A DNA stretch of 64,000 nucleotides. Origin: Thioalkalivibrio paradoxus ARh 1 (GTDB taxonomy: Bacteria > Pseudomonadota > Gammaproteobacteria > Ectothiorhodospirales > Ectothiorhodospiraceae). Location: contig NZ_CP007029.1 of NCBI RefSeq assembly GCF_000227685.2, forward strand, positions 2,144,501 to 2,208,500, written 5' to 3'. The notes below the pieces were generated by a model. The model saw only the letters and a list, made by a program, of their open reading frames with translations, had not been told where the DNA came from and searched no databases. Of this stretch, positions 10,581 through 19,439 are shown one piece after another. The number at the start of each line of letters is the position of its first letter. The stretch's first letter is position 1. The position numbers and the translations under genes were made by a program.

Positions 10581-10748
10581 CGGGCGACCCGTAGGGCGGA
10601 AAAGCGCAGCGTCATCCGCCGTACGGCGTTCGCAGTGCCCAGGCGCCCGCGGCAATCCGGGCGCCAGCTGGCGGATGACGGCCTTCGGCCTTTTCCGCCC
10701 TACGCGTCTTTCATCATCGGGGGTGGCCACATAGGCCATGGTAGTTAG
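10581..10748 (+). repeat. 168-bp palindromic repeat element, copy 1
   Basis: Lies 24 bp after the glgB stop. Its left arm (10591-10620, beginning GTAGGGCGGAAAAGCGCAGC) and right arm (about 10670-10703, ending CTTTTCCGCCCTAC) are imperfect inverted repeats around a GC-rich centre. A conserved tail (TCATCATCGGGGGTGGCC, then CCATGGTAGTTAG) reaches 10748. The same unit occurs inverted at 54627-54793 with roughly 90% identity by eye. It has no coding capacity and resembles a MITE/REP-type non-autonomous element. The hairpin could also act as a terminator for glgB, although no T-run follows. Confidence 0.85.
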
Positions 10749-10887
10749 ACCGGAGCCCCAGGACGACAGCCAGCCGCCATCCAATCGGCGGCGCATCCTG
10801 ACCGCACTGCGACCGATGATCGCGCCCCGTTCTGGCTCACGTCTCGCCGGAACCCACGGGTGCTTCCCCCACCCGGCCCAGGCCTGT

Positions 10888-10893
10888 TATGAT
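10888..10893 (+). promoter_or_regulatory. -10 element of tRNA-Ala promoter
   Basis: TATGAT ends 9 bases before the mature tRNA 5' end and is followed by a GC-rich discriminator (ACGCGGA), typical of stringently controlled stable RNA promoters. No good -35 is seen at the expected distance. Confidence 0.5.
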
Positions 10894-10902
10894 ACGCGGA
10901 TT

Positions 10903-10978
<76 letters not shown>

Positions 10979-10991
10979 CCATTCCCCTGCC

Positions 10992-11020
10992 AACAGGCGC
11001 GTTTCAGCGCCTGTTTTCCT
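10992..11020 (+). terminator. Rho-independent terminator of tRNA-Ala
   Basis: AACAGGCGC pairs perfectly with GCGCCTGTT across a 6-nt loop (GTTTCA), and the stem runs into a short T-rich stretch (TTTTCCT). It lies 14 bp after the tRNA end. Confidence 0.75.
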
Positions 11021-11317
11021 TTCCCTGTACCCCGGGCTGTGCCGCGAATCACACCGCCCGCACCGGGCGCGTTCCCGTCTTGGATCGGGTTCCGTTGCTA
11101 TCGTAGTCGTAGCTGACGCCACCACGCACGCCTATGCGGTCGCGTTGCGGCGTCGCCACGCACGATTGACCCGTAGCCGTCTTTGCGCCAATCTGCATAT
11201 CCATGTGCTTCCGGGTACCGGCCAGGCTTCGCCGGCTGCCGGGAAGCGATGCTCCTGCTGTCGACCCGCCGGCCCTCGGTTCGCGCGCCGGCGATGCAAC
11301 CAACGGTGGACGATACG
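11021..11317. other. Intergenic, no gene seen
   Basis: About 300 bp between the tRNA terminator and the DUF4197 gene. Open frames on both strands lack ribosome-binding sites and recognisable sequence. The promoter of the downstream gene should lie near the right end but cannot be pinned down. Confidence 0.5.
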
Positions 11318-12109
11318 ATGAATGCTCGATACCGATTGGCCGGCGCTATCGCCCTGGTTTGCGCGTTGGGCGCACTTCCCACCCTCGCCCCGGCACAAGC
11401 GCCCTGGGCGGACCGCCTGAAGGGCACCCTTCCCGTCGTGCCACCTGCTTCCGAGCCCGCAACCGACGAGGCGACACCCTCGGTTCCGGTCGGGGTGGAA
11501 CACGAGACGCTCGCTGCCGGCCTGAAGGAGGCGCTGGCGATCGGCAGTCAACGGGCGGTGGAGGCGGCGTCCAAGACCGACGGATACCTCGGCAACCCGG
11601 CCATCCGGATCCCGATGCCCGGGCTTCTGGACGATGCCAGCAGCATGCTGCGCGGCATCGGGCTGGGCCGGCAGGTGGATGCCTTCGAGAAGAGCATGAA
11701 CCGTGCTGCCGAGAAGGCAGCCCCGAAGGCGGGCGGCATTCTTGCCGATGCCGTGCGCGAAATGACCATCGACGATGCCCGCTCGATCCTCGTCGGCTCG
11801 CCGGATGGCGCAACCCGATTCCTGCGCCGGCGCGCAGGCGACCGGATCGCCGATGAATTCCGCCCGATCATCGCCGACTCGATGCAGGAACAGGGCGTCA
11901 CCGCCGCATTCAGCGAATTATCGGAACAGGCGAAGCAGCGGCTGCCAGCGCTCGAGACCGCCGACGCGCTGGACCTGCCGGAATACGTCACCCGCAAATC
12001 GGTAGACGGCCTGTTCGTGCTGCTGGCCGAGGAAGAGAAGAAGATCCGCGCAGATCCCGCAGCACGCACCACCGACCTGCTGCGCGAGGTCTTCGGCGAC
12101 TCCGACTGA
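11318..12109 (+). CDS. DUF4197 family secreted protein
   Basis: A 263-residue protein with an N-terminal signal peptide: basic start, hydrophobic core and likely cleavage after 'APAQA' near residue 27. The rest matches the DUF4197 pattern: 'GLKEALAIGSQRAVEAAS' near residue 67, 'GYLGNPAIRIPMP', then 'GLGRQVDAFEKSMNRAAE', and an acidic-basic helical C-terminal half with 'KSVDGLFVLLAEEEKKIR'. The family is widespread in proteobacteria and has no assigned function; the export signal places it in the periplasm. The ATG at 11318 is chosen because it starts the signal peptide. It stands alone and converges on the ABC exporter gene. Confidence 0.85.
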   Translation: MNARYRLAGAIALVCALGALPTLAPAQAPWADRLKGTLPVVPPASEPATDEATPSVPVGVEHETLAAGLKEALAIGSQRAVEAASKTDGYLGNPAIRIPMPGLLDDASSMLRGIGLGRQVDAFEKSMNRAAEKAAPKAGGILADAVREMTIDDARSILVGSPDGATRFLRRRAGDRIADEFRPIIADSMQEQGVTAAFSELSEQAKQRLPALETADALDLPEYVTRKSVDGLFVLLAEEEKKIRADPAARTTDLLREVFGDSD

Positions 12110-12257
12110 TCCGATCGTCGCGGGACCGGCACGCCGCGCGGAGCACCGGAAGGCAGCTGCGACGCCCGCCCCACAACTCGCCCGGGCTGTTGCGGCGGGC
12201 CTTAGCAGGCGGCCTGCCGACCGTATACCCGCGGATCCCGATCCCGCTGCACTTCGC

Positions 12258-14105
12258 TCATTGCCGCGCACCGTTCGCCGCCGAGTGCGGTCCGTGCGCA
12301 CCCGCCATCGCCCGGAAACCCTCGCTGCCTGCAGCCAGGTCGGCGAAGTTGCCCTGCGCCCGTATACGTCCCTGCTCCAGCAGCACGATCTTGTCGCAAT
12401 CCCGCACCGTACTGAGCCGATGCGCGATCAGGATGATCGTCTTCTGGTGGCTGAGCCCGTTGACGGCGTCCATCACCGCCTGCTCGGTCAGGTTGTCGAG
12501 TGCGCTGGTGGCCTCGTCGAGCACGAGTACTGCCGGATCGTGGTACAACGCACGGGCGATCGCTATGCGCTGGCGCTGCCCGCCGGAAAGGCGAACTCCC
12601 CGCTCCCCGATCACCGTCTGGTACTGTTGTGGCAGCTGGTCGGTAACGAAATCGTGAACCTGCGCCATCCGGGCCGCTCTCTCCACCGCAGCTGGATCGA
12701 TCTCCTGCGCAGACACGCCGAGCGCGATGTTCTCGGCGACGGTCGCGTCGGTCAGGACCGGATCCTGAGGTACGTAACCCAGCGCACCCTGCCAGGCCAG
12801 CAACGTCTCGTCGCTGACGGGTTCACCGTCGACGGCCAGTACGCCCTCGGTCGGTCTGAGCAGCCCCAGCAGAATATCCACCAGAGTCGTCTTGCCCGCG
12901 CCGGTACCGCCCACGAGCCCGACCGTGGCCCCCACCGGGATGCTCAGGTCGATGTCCCGCAGAGCCGCCTCGGCCGCACCGGGATAGCGGAAGCACACGC
13001 CCTGCAGCTCAATGCTTCGATGCGGCTGTAGCGCGGGTATTGCAGCCCGCATGGCCCCCAGGCGCTCCCAATCCTTCAGATCGTCGAAGACACCATCGAC
13101 CGCCGCCGCACCGAAGCGCATGCGCGACATTGCTTCGTAGATCTGCTGGGCGGCCGGAAGCAGCCGGTACCCGGCGAAGGCATAGAGCCCCAGCAAGGGA
13201 AGCGTACTACCCATATCGCCGTCCTTCAGCATCAGGAACACCGCGAGCGCCAGGATACCCCCGAACCCCAACGCCTCGATCAGGTAACGCGGCACCTCGG
13301 CCAGCGTGGTTGCCGTGGCCTGGTGACGCGCAAACCGCATCGACGCCGGATCGAAGCGGGCCAGGTAGCTGTGCTCGCGGCGCAACAGCTTGATCTCCTT
13401 GATCGCATCCAGCGCCTCGCCGGCGGTCGTGAAGCGCTCGCGGTTCGCCGCACTGCGATCCCGGCCGATACGCCCCAGCACCCCCTTGACGACGAAAAAC
13501 ACCAGACCATAGGCCCCGCCGAGAACCGTAGCCACGGTCAGTGCCAGCGTCGGATCCATCACCAGCAGCAGCACGATGATCGCCAGGCTGACCACCAGGT
13601 AGGCGAGTACACGGAAGGCGGGTCCGTAGACGTACCAGACGATCTGGTCGACCTCGGAAAGGATGCTCTTGGCAAGATCCGCGCTGTTCCGGTTCAAAAA
13701 GAACGGGTACGGCTTGCCCAGATACGTCTCCAGCAACCGGGAGCCGAGGCTGTGCCTGCGCATCTCGGTGAACCGCGCGATGGCGAACTTGGTCAGGCTC
13801 CGGAAAGCCCCCGCCGTAATGATGACCACGAACGCGACCAGTGCGAGAGCCACCAAAAACCGGTCCACAGACTCGAAACCCAGCAGTTCATGAGCCGACG
13901 CGAGCACGCGGTTGGTCTCAACCAGTTCCGGGTTACCCAGCACGGCGAGGAACGGCATGATCGATGCGAGACTCGCCATTTCGAGCAGCGCCATGGTGAT
14001 CACCATCGCTAGCACCAGCAGACCGCGCCGGCGCTCCCTCGGCGTAAGCAGTCGCCATGCCTTCCCGAAAGTGGTCAGTGGGGCAGGATTCCGGTTCTGG
14101 TCCAT
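12258..14105 (-). CDS. ABC exporter, fused membrane and ATPase domains (lipid/glycan flippase type)
   Basis: A 615-residue half-transporter that should work as a homodimer in the inner membrane. Residues about 1-330 hold six hydrophobic segments. The ATPase domain has Walker A 'GGTGAGKTTL' (about 402), signature 'LSGGQRQRIAIARAL' (about 508), Walker B 'VLVLDEATS' (about 525) and the switch His in 'LIAHRLSTV'. The arrangement is MsbA/PglK-like. At the distal end of a polysaccharide operon, export or flipping of a lipid-linked saccharide is the likely job, but lipid A-core or another substrate is possible. The ATG at 14105 is preferred because the longer open frame (to 15575) overlaps the upstream glycosyltransferase. 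Confidence 0.88.
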   Translation of the reverse strand: MDQNRNPAPLTTFGKAWRLLTPRERRRGLLVLAMVITMALLEMASLASIMPFLAVLGNPELVETNRVLASAHELLGFESVDRFLVALALVAFVVIITAGAFRSLTKFAIARFTEMRRHSLGSRLLETYLGKPYPFFLNRNSADLAKSILSEVDQIVWYVYGPAFRVLAYLVVSLAIIVLLLVMDPTLALTVATVLGGAYGLVFFVVKGVLGRIGRDRSAANRERFTTAGEALDAIKEIKLLRREHSYLARFDPASMRFARHQATATTLAEVPRYLIEALGFGGILALAVFLMLKDGDMGSTLPLLGLYAFAGYRLLPAAQQIYEAMSRMRFGAAAVDGVFDDLKDWERLGAMRAAIPALQPHRSIELQGVCFRYPGAAEAALRDIDLSIPVGATVGLVGGTGAGKTTLVDILLGLLRPTEGVLAVDGEPVSDETLLAWQGALGYVPQDPVLTDATVAENIALGVSAQEIDPAAVERAARMAQVHDFVTDQLPQQYQTVIGERGVRLSGGQRQRIAIARALYHDPAVLVLDEATSALDNLTEQAVMDAVNGLSHQKTIILIAHRLSTVRDCDKIVLLEQGRIRAQGNFADLAAGSEGFRAMAGAHGPHSAANGARQ

Positions 14106-14119
14106 CGACAGCCGCCGCC

Positions 14120-15406
14120 TCAGGCAGGACGCCGCTCCAGCAGATCCGCGACACCAGTCACGATAGCGCGGACCCGCTGCTCCCACCCGTGCTCGGCAAC
14201 CGTACGCTGGCGAGCGCGGCGGCCCATCGATTTCAGCCGATCGCGCGCATGCCACGCTTCGCGCAGCGCCTGCTTCAGCGCGTTGCGGTCGCCTCCCCTG
14301 AAAAGAAATCCGGTCTCGCCGTGCGTGATGCTGCGCTGCGCGTCCTCGAAGGCCGAGGCCAGCACCGGCTTGCCCATGGCCATGTATTCGTAGATTTTCA
14401 ATGGCGAATTGTACATCGCGCCGCCGTGCAGCACGGACTGGCCGGAGTAACCGATCTCGGTCCCGGCGATGACCGCCGGCACCTCGCTCCAGGGCACCTG
14501 CCCCAGAAACCGGACCGCATCCGGCCCCAGTGCCAGGCGTTCTGCCGCAGCGCGACAGGCCGCGTATTGCGGCCCCTGTCCCGCGATCACCACCGACCAG
14601 CGGACCGCCCCTTCCACTCTGAGCTCGGCGACGCAGCTCAACAGCGTCTCGACCCACTGCCAATGAAACAGGGTTCCGACGAAGCCGATGGTCGGCCCAG
14701 GGAAAAAGCGCTGCGGCACGACCCGCTCCGGATCGAATCGCCGAGTATCGACGCCATTGGGAACGACCAGTATCTTTCCCGCGTCCACCCCCGGATAGCC
14801 GCTCAGGATATCCCGCAGCGTGGCACTGACTGTCACGATCGCGTCTGCATCGCGGTAGACGCCAAGCTCCCAGCGCCGTACCAGCGGCTGGGCGCCGATG
14901 CTGGGCCGGTCGTGGCGGCCTTCGAGGTGCAGCGGGGCATTGCTTTCCACGATCCACGGGATCCCGGCACGGGAAAACGGCCGCCCCAGCGCCTGGAATA
15001 CTCCCGCCCGCTCGTACACCCAGTCGCAGCGCCCCCGCAGCTCCCGCCATGCCCGGCGGGCATGCCACTGATTGAGCGCGAAGCGCGCAATGTCCGCACC
15101 AAGACGATGCGACAGACTCGAAGCCAGCATGCCCCCCGAACCGCGAATCCAGGACACGGGCACGCGATCGCCAACCACGTAGGGATCCACCGTCCAACCC
15201 ATTTCCCGGAAAGCATCGATCACGCCGAGCACGTGGGCACGGCAGGCGCCGAGTTCCGCCTCTGCGCGCGTCGAAACTCGCGGGGCGCCGGAGAGATAGC
15301 CCAGCCGCCCCGGGCACGGTGTTGCCCCCCCAGCCCCCAGGTCCCCGGGGGAGCAAGATGCGCTGAGAGGCCTCACCGGGGCACCCTCCGTCGCACGACG
15401 GAGCAC
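14120..15406 (-). CDS. Glycosyltransferase family 4
   Basis: A 428-residue GT-B glycosyltransferase. The middle linker is 'ILVVPNGVDTRRFDPE' (about residue 220), followed by 'IGFVGTLFHWQWVETLL', typical of the GT4 C-terminal domain. The donor site is 'PLKIYEYMAMGKPVLAS' (about 340), then 'GETGFLFRGGDRNAL'. The N-terminal 40 residues are low in conserved sequence, so the true start could be slightly internal. It starts 3 bp after the stop of the WcaJ-type gene and ends 14 bp before the ABC exporter start, so all three are one transcript. The donor sugar is unknown. Confidence 0.87.
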   Translation of the reverse strand: MLRRATEGAPVRPLSASCSPGDLGAGGATPCPGRLGYLSGAPRVSTRAEAELGACRAHVLGVIDAFREMGWTVDPYVVGDRVPVSWIRGSGGMLASSLSHRLGADIARFALNQWHARRAWRELRGRCDWVYERAGVFQALGRPFSRAGIPWIVESNAPLHLEGRHDRPSIGAQPLVRRWELGVYRDADAIVTVSATLRDILSGYPGVDAGKILVVPNGVDTRRFDPERVVPQRFFPGPTIGFVGTLFHWQWVETLLSCVAELRVEGAVRWSVVIAGQGPQYAACRAAAERLALGPDAVRFLGQVPWSEVPAVIAGTEIGYSGQSVLHGGAMYNSPLKIYEYMAMGKPVLASAFEDAQRSITHGETGFLFRGGDRNALKQALREAWHARDRLKSMGRRARQRTVAEHGWEQRVRAIVTGVADLLERRPA

Positions 15407-15409
15407 CCC

Positions 15410-16834
15410 TCAGTAGGCATTGGCATCCACGAACCCCCGTACCAGGGTCAGCCAAAGGATCCGCAGGTCGAGCCAAAGCGACCAGTTCTCGATATAGTAC
15501 AGGTCGTGTTCGACGCGCCGTGTAATCTTCTCCAGCGTGTCGGTCTCGCCCCTGAAGCCGTTGACCTGGGCCCATCCGGTGATCCCGGGCTTCACCTTGT
15601 GCCGGCGCATGTAGCTGTCCACCCGGTCCCTATACAGCGCGTTCATCCGGATCGGGTGTGGTCGGGGCCCGACGATCGACATCCGGCCCTGCAGCACGTT
15701 GATGAACTGTGGCAACTCGTCCAGGCTCGTACGGCGCAGCCAAGCGCCGACCCGCGTCACCCTTGGATCGTTGCGCGTCGCCTGCCGGTAGCCAGTTGCA
15801 TCCGCGGGCTCGGCATCGACGCACATACTGCGGAACTTCCAGACTTCGATCGGTCGGCCGTCCCAACCGTGCCGCAATTGGCGGAAAATCGCCGGGCCCG
15901 GAGTCTCCATCCGAACTGCGACCGCGATCGCCAGCATCAGCGGCCATACCAGCAGAAGGATCAACACCGCCAACAGGCGATCCTCGAGCGCCTTGACCAG
16001 CCGATTGATCCCGCGCATCGGGGTATCCGACAGATTCAGCATCGGCACCCCGGCCACCTCGCCGATGGCGTGGTGCAGAAGGCGAAAGCCATAAATGTCC
16101 GGGATGAAGCGCAACGCCACAGTGGTATTGCGCAGCCTGCTCTCAACCTCCTTCAGCCGTATTTCCGCGCGTAGCGGAAGCGCCAACCAGACCTCGTCGA
16201 TTCGCTCACGTTCGATTGCGTTCGCGACCGTATCGAGTGAGCCAAGCACAGGGATTCCAAGCGGCCGCTGCCTTTGCAGTCCGGGATTGTCGTCAAGGAA
16301 TCCGACAACTTCGAATCCGCTCCACCCGGTGTCGCGCACCCGACCGGCGACCTCGCGGCCGAGCACACCGGCTCCCAGTATCAGCACCCGTCGCCGACTC
16401 CATCCACGGGTCCCAAGCCAGGACTGCAGCATGCCTAGCGCCAAGCGGAACATCACCAGGAAGGTCCAGCCCAGAACCGCGGTATAGGACACCCAGAGCC
16501 GCGAGTAGAGTTCGGTGGTCTTGGTCGCCACCGCGGCCAGAACCAGGACCAGGAGCACGGTCGCCCAGGCAACGGTTAGCCCCGCGAGCTGCGCCCAGGA
16601 AAAGCGGCCCTGCCATTCGCGGTAAAGCCCCTGCGTAGGGAAGAGCAGCGCGGTGAGCAACACCGCCACGGCCAGCCCGAGAATGTAGTAGTCCGGCAAC
16701 ACGACCGTTCCGAAACGCAACGCATAGGCGATGATCCCAGCCAGGAGGACCATGGAAAAATCGCCGACGCGGACCATCACCCGGATCAGTTCCTCGCGCT
16801 CGCGAGGCAGCGGTACCCTTCCTTGCGCCCTCAT
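15410..16834 (-). CDS. Undecaprenyl-phosphate sugar-1-phosphate transferase (WcaJ/EpsE type)
   Basis: A 474-residue polyprenyl-phosphate hexose-1-phosphate transferase that would begin synthesis of a lipid-linked repeat unit. Four hydrophobic segments fill residues about 20-130. A Rossmann-like region follows ('[17 protein letters not shown]'), then another hydrophobic segment near 290. The catalytic domain has '[14 protein letters not shown]', '[18 protein letters not shown]', '[11 protein letters not shown]' and '[17 protein letters not shown]', all diagnostic of the family. The closest group uses UDP-glucose or UDP-galactose, but specificity is not readable. The start overlaps the WecG/TagA gene by 4 bp. 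The window holds a second, unrelated initiating enzyme at 23127-24143. Confidence 0.92.
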   Translation of the reverse strand: MRAQGRVPLPREREELIRVMVRVGDFSMVLLAGIIAYALRFGTVVLPDYYILGLAVAVLLTALLFPTQGLYREWQGRFSWAQLAGLTVAWATVLLVLVLAAVATKTTELYSRLWVSYTAVLGWTFLVMFRLALGMLQSWLGTRGWSRRRVLILGAGVLGREVAGRVRDTGWSGFEVVGFLDDNPGLQRQRPLGIPVLGSLDTVANAIERERIDEVWLALPLRAEIRLKEVESRLRNTTVALRFIPDIYGFRLLHHAIGEVAGVPMLNLSDTPMRGINRLVKALEDRLLAVLILLLVWPLMLAIAVAVRMETPGPAIFRQLRHGWDGRPIEVWKFRSMCVDAEPADATGYRQATRNDPRVTRVGAWLRRTSLDELPQFINVLQGRMSIVGPRPHPIRMNALYRDRVDSYMRRHKVKPGITGWAQVNGFRGETDTLEKITRRVEHDLYYIENWSLWLDLRILWLTLVRGFVDANAY

Positions 16835-17634
16835 TTCGGGCCTCGCTGGTTAGCACCCGAACCGTTGCGCGCCCACCGGCCCGGCCCGACCCGGTCGGCC
16901 ACGATTCTGGCAGCGACCGACCAGGGTTCGACCAGGTAGCGGAACGCAAGCCGACGGGGTTCGCTGTACAGCCGGAAAAGCCATTCCAGGCCGAATCGCC
17001 CCATCCATCGCGGCGGGGTGGGAATGAGGCCCGCGTGATAATCGAGGCAGGCGCCAACCGCGATGATCACACGGGCCGGAATCGAGTCGAGGTTCTCCAC
17101 GATCCAGCGTTCCTGACGCGGCATGCCCATCCCTACCAGCAATACGTCGGGCCGCGCCCTGTGCAGATCGTCCAGCACCCGCGCATTGTCGTCGGATCCT
17201 GGTGTCGCGTCGAAGAAACCGTCCCGGTGCCTGAACTGCATGGCGTCCAACGTATGCCCGAGGCGTTCCCTCGCGAGCGACCCGATCTCCGGGTGCCCCC
17301 CGAGCACGAACACGCTCCAGCGCCGCGCCGATGCATGCCGCAGCAGCCGCGGGAGCCAGTCCACGCAGGTCGTGCGCTGCTCCCGGCCCAGACGATGCCC
17401 GTACAGCCGCGCCACCGGGATCAAGGACATGCCATCGATGTAAGTCAGATCGGCACGGGCGTGCAAGCGCCTCAGTCCTGCGTCACGGGGCAGCAAATAT
17501 AGGCTGTGCAGGTTGTGGTGGGCGATAACGGTCACCCCTTCGCGACTGACCGCCAAGTCGACGAAATCCAGCAGCTGGTCTTCGCGCACAGGGTGCACGC
17601 GCAACCCGAGGAATTCCAGGCTCTGGGTTTCCAT
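16831..17634 (-). CDS. WecG/TagA/CpsF-family glycosyltransferase (GT26)
   Basis: A 267-residue enzyme that usually adds the second sugar to an undecaprenyl-diphosphate-linked first sugar. Family marks include 'HHNLHSLYLL' near residue 40, 'DLTYIDGMSLIPVARLYG' near 65, 'VFVLGGHPEIG' near 110 and the strongly conserved 'VLLVGMGMPRQERWI' near 170, followed by 'IIAVGACLDYHAG'. The C-terminal tail 'WLFRLYSEPRRLAFRY' is the membrane-associated appendage typical of TagA/WecG. The ATG at 17634 lies 2 bp after the stop of the short hydrophobic ORF upstream. It sits directly before the WcaJ-type gene, a usual pairing. Confidence 0.92.
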   Translation of the reverse strand: METQSLEFLGLRVHPVREDQLLDFVDLAVSREGVTVIAHHNLHSLYLLPRDAGLRRLHARADLTYIDGMSLIPVARLYGHRLGREQRTTCVDWLPRLLRHASARRWSVFVLGGHPEIGSLARERLGHTLDAMQFRHRDGFFDATPGSDDNARVLDDLHRARPDVLLVGMGMPRQERWIVENLDSIPARVIIAVGACLDYHAGLIPTPPRWMGRFGLEWLFRLYSEPRRLAFRYLVEPWSVAARIVADRVGPGRWARNGSGANQRGPK

Positions 17635-17636
17635 AT

Positions 17637-17933
17637 TCAGCCCCGCCCGCCTGTGCCCGCGGGCAACCGTGCCGTGACCAAAAGCGTCACCATCACATAC
17701 AGACCCCAGGTCGGCGTACTCTGCTTCTGCGCAAGACCCACGGCTAGAATCAGCAACAGCAACCAGGCCAGCACCCTGCCCTCCGTTGCGGCCAGCTGTA
17801 ACGGCAACGCCTCGATGGCTGTTCGCAACACGGTCAATCCCAGCACAGCTGGATTGACCAAACCGGGATCCAACTCCAGGCCGAGGTATCCGTCATACGC
17901 GGCAAACGGTGTCCTAGCTCCAGATCCCACCAC
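17637..17933 (-). pseudogene. C-terminal hydrophobic fragment of the upstream membrane glycosyltransferase
   Basis: A 98-codon open frame with two hydrophobic stretches ('VLAWLLLLILAVGLAQ', 'WGLYVMVTLLVTA') and protein-like sequence from 'TPFAAYDGYLGLELDPG' on. It is in the same minus-strand frame as the 494-codon gene at 17955-19439, separated from it only by a TGA at 17955-17957. Between them the better-looking sequence ('ERFLWAGDATGPGYLWWDL') is in another frame. This suggests that the two pieces were one gene of about 600 codons, disrupted by two compensating indels. It could also be a short coupled membrane protein starting at GTG 17933; its stop is 2 bp from the next start. Confidence 0.5.
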
Positions 17934-17954
17934 AGATACCCGGGTCCGGTTGCA

Positions 17955-19439
17955 TCACCCGCCCACAGAAACCGTTCGGGGTCTTTCGCCTGCGCCGGAC
18001 TGCTCTGGTCCCGCAATCCGCACGGCATCCCGCGGCTGATGGAACAGGGAGAGGATCAGCGCGACCGCCACCGGTGCCAGATGCAGCAGGGCCCGATTCA
18101 GCGTCGTGCCGTCGACTGCGTCCCGATGCTTGCCGGTGAGGAAGAAGACCACGAACAGGAACAGCAGCCCTAAGATCGTAACCAGCCAGAGCGCACGGAC
18201 ACCTCGGTCGCGAATCCCGAGCCAGATACCGGCCAGCAGTGCGATGGCGGTAGCGTACCACAGCATATGCCACGTTCCCCAAACGAACAGATGCCCCGCA
18301 ACGACGTCCCAAACCGGGTAGACCTGGATGTCCCGGCTCCACATATAGGGCAAGACCACGCCGTCCGGGCCCAGCGCGACCCGCCCGACCCGTGGCAGTT
18401 CGACGTCGACGCCGACCGTTACGACCAGGAGCCCCAACCCCGTCACGGCCAATGCTGCCGCGATCAAAAAGGGCAGCACCCGCAGGCGTGCGACCAGCGC
18501 GACCGCGACCAGAATCAACGCCCAGACCAGCCCCGGCGACTTGAACAAAGGTAGTGCCGCAGCGCAGGCGAGCAGTAGCAGACCCTGCCGCGCGTTGCCA
18601 TCGCGGCCCCAGGAATGAAGGCTCATCCCGGCCAGCAGCATCAGGCCGCCAATCCACAGATCTCCGTACCCTGCCAACGCCACGTGGCTGGCAACGAGAG
18701 GGATGGACACCAGCAAGTACACACCCAGCAGTGCCAACAACGGGCTGGCTCCCGCGCCCCGAGCCTGCCCGTACAACGCCAACGCCATTGCCACGAGTAG
18801 AAACCACCAGGGCAGGTTAATCAGGCCATCGTCCCAATGCCCCAGCATCAGTGCCGACCACAGATGGATCAGCGGCACCGCGGGCGGATGGTCCCAATTC
18901 ATCATCGTGTAGAACCCGGCGTCCGCTCCTCCCGCCATCCAATCGTCGCGGGACACGAACGGGACCAGCCACCCATGTTCGAACCATGCCCGCGCCTTCG
19001 GTGCCCAGTTCATCCATGCATCCCAGGGGTACAGCGGACGCCAGACGACTTCAGGCAGCAACGTGCCCAGCCGAACCGCCACCAGCGCCAGCAGCAGGCC
19101 GGCAGCCACCCGGCCCGAAACTGACAGCGCGGCCCACCCGGTGGCGCCACGGCTGTCGAACTTGGGTGACAAATCGACCCAGCGGCGCAGCAACAGGCCC
19201 AGCGCAGCCGCAGCGCCGAGCAGCACCACCGCGACGGTCACACTCTGCGAAATTCCCGCAGCGTCCAGCCCCAGCAGGATCAGAACCAGAAACGTCCAGC
19301 CGAGCAAGAAACCGTAGCCGAGTACGGCAGGGATCCGCCCGGCCGTGCGACGGCGCCAGAACAAACCCGCCCAAGCGACACCTGCCAGCCAGGGAAGCAT
19401 CAACGCGAACGCAAGGTTGAGCGCGTCGGATGAACTCAT
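17955..19439 (-). CDS. Multi-spanning membrane protein, GT-C glycosyltransferase-like
   Basis: A 494-residue integral membrane protein with about eleven hydrophobic segments starting at residue 5. The first large loop (about 135-160) carries 'LYPWDAWMNWAPKARAWFE' and a later 'NWDHPPAVPLIHLWSAL', the acidic-plus-aromatic pattern seen in lipid-phosphate-sugar dependent GT-C transferases (ArnT/PMT-like). 'TLNRALLHLAP' near residue 455 is also typical of this group. It probably transfers a sugar from a polyprenyl-phosphate donor on the periplasmic side. The ATG overlaps the previous stop (ATGA). The last 25 residues look out of frame, so the C-terminus may be the result of a frameshift near 18000. 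Confidence 0.65.
   Translation of the reverse strand: MSSSDALNLAFALMLPWLAGVAWAGLFWRRRTAGRIPAVLGYGFLLGWTFLVLILLGLDAAGISQSVTVAVVLLGAAAALGLLLRRWVDLSPKFDSRGATGWAALSVSGRVAAGLLLALVAVRLGTLLPEVVWRPLYPWDAWMNWAPKARAWFEHGWLVPFVSRDDWMAGGADAGFYTMMNWDHPPAVPLIHLWSALMLGHWDDGLINLPWWFLLVAMALALYGQARGAGASPLLALLGVYLLVSIPLVASHVALAGYGDLWIGGLMLLAGMSLHSWGRDGNARQGLLLLACAAALPLFKSPGLVWALILVAVALVARLRVLPFLIAAALAVTGLGLLVVTVGVDVELPRVGRVALGPDGVVLPYMWSRDIQVYPVWDVVAGHLFVWGTWHMLWYATAIALLAGIWLGIRDRGVRALWLVTILGLLFLFVVFFLTGKHRDAVDGTTLNRALLHLAPVAVALILSLFHQPRDAVRIAGPEQSGAGERPRTVSVGG

Larger units (their letters stand above)
10557..10902. other. Intergenic region glgB to tRNA-Ala
   Basis: There is no protein gene here. The region holds the palindromic repeat (10581-10748) and then about 150 bp that contain the tRNA promoter near the right end. 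No other structure is evident. Confidence 0.7.

Noticed and set aside
11049-11303. Minus-strand open frame before the DUF4197 gene
   Set aside because: Parts read as plausible protein, but there is no ribosome-binding site, no recognisable family, and it overlaps the leader of the downstream gene.
17955-17957. TGA between the two membrane-protein pieces as a selenocysteine codon
   Set aside because: The sequence around it in that frame is not protein-like, no SECIS-type hairpin is evident and GT-C enzymes are not selenoproteins. Frameshifts explain the pattern better.
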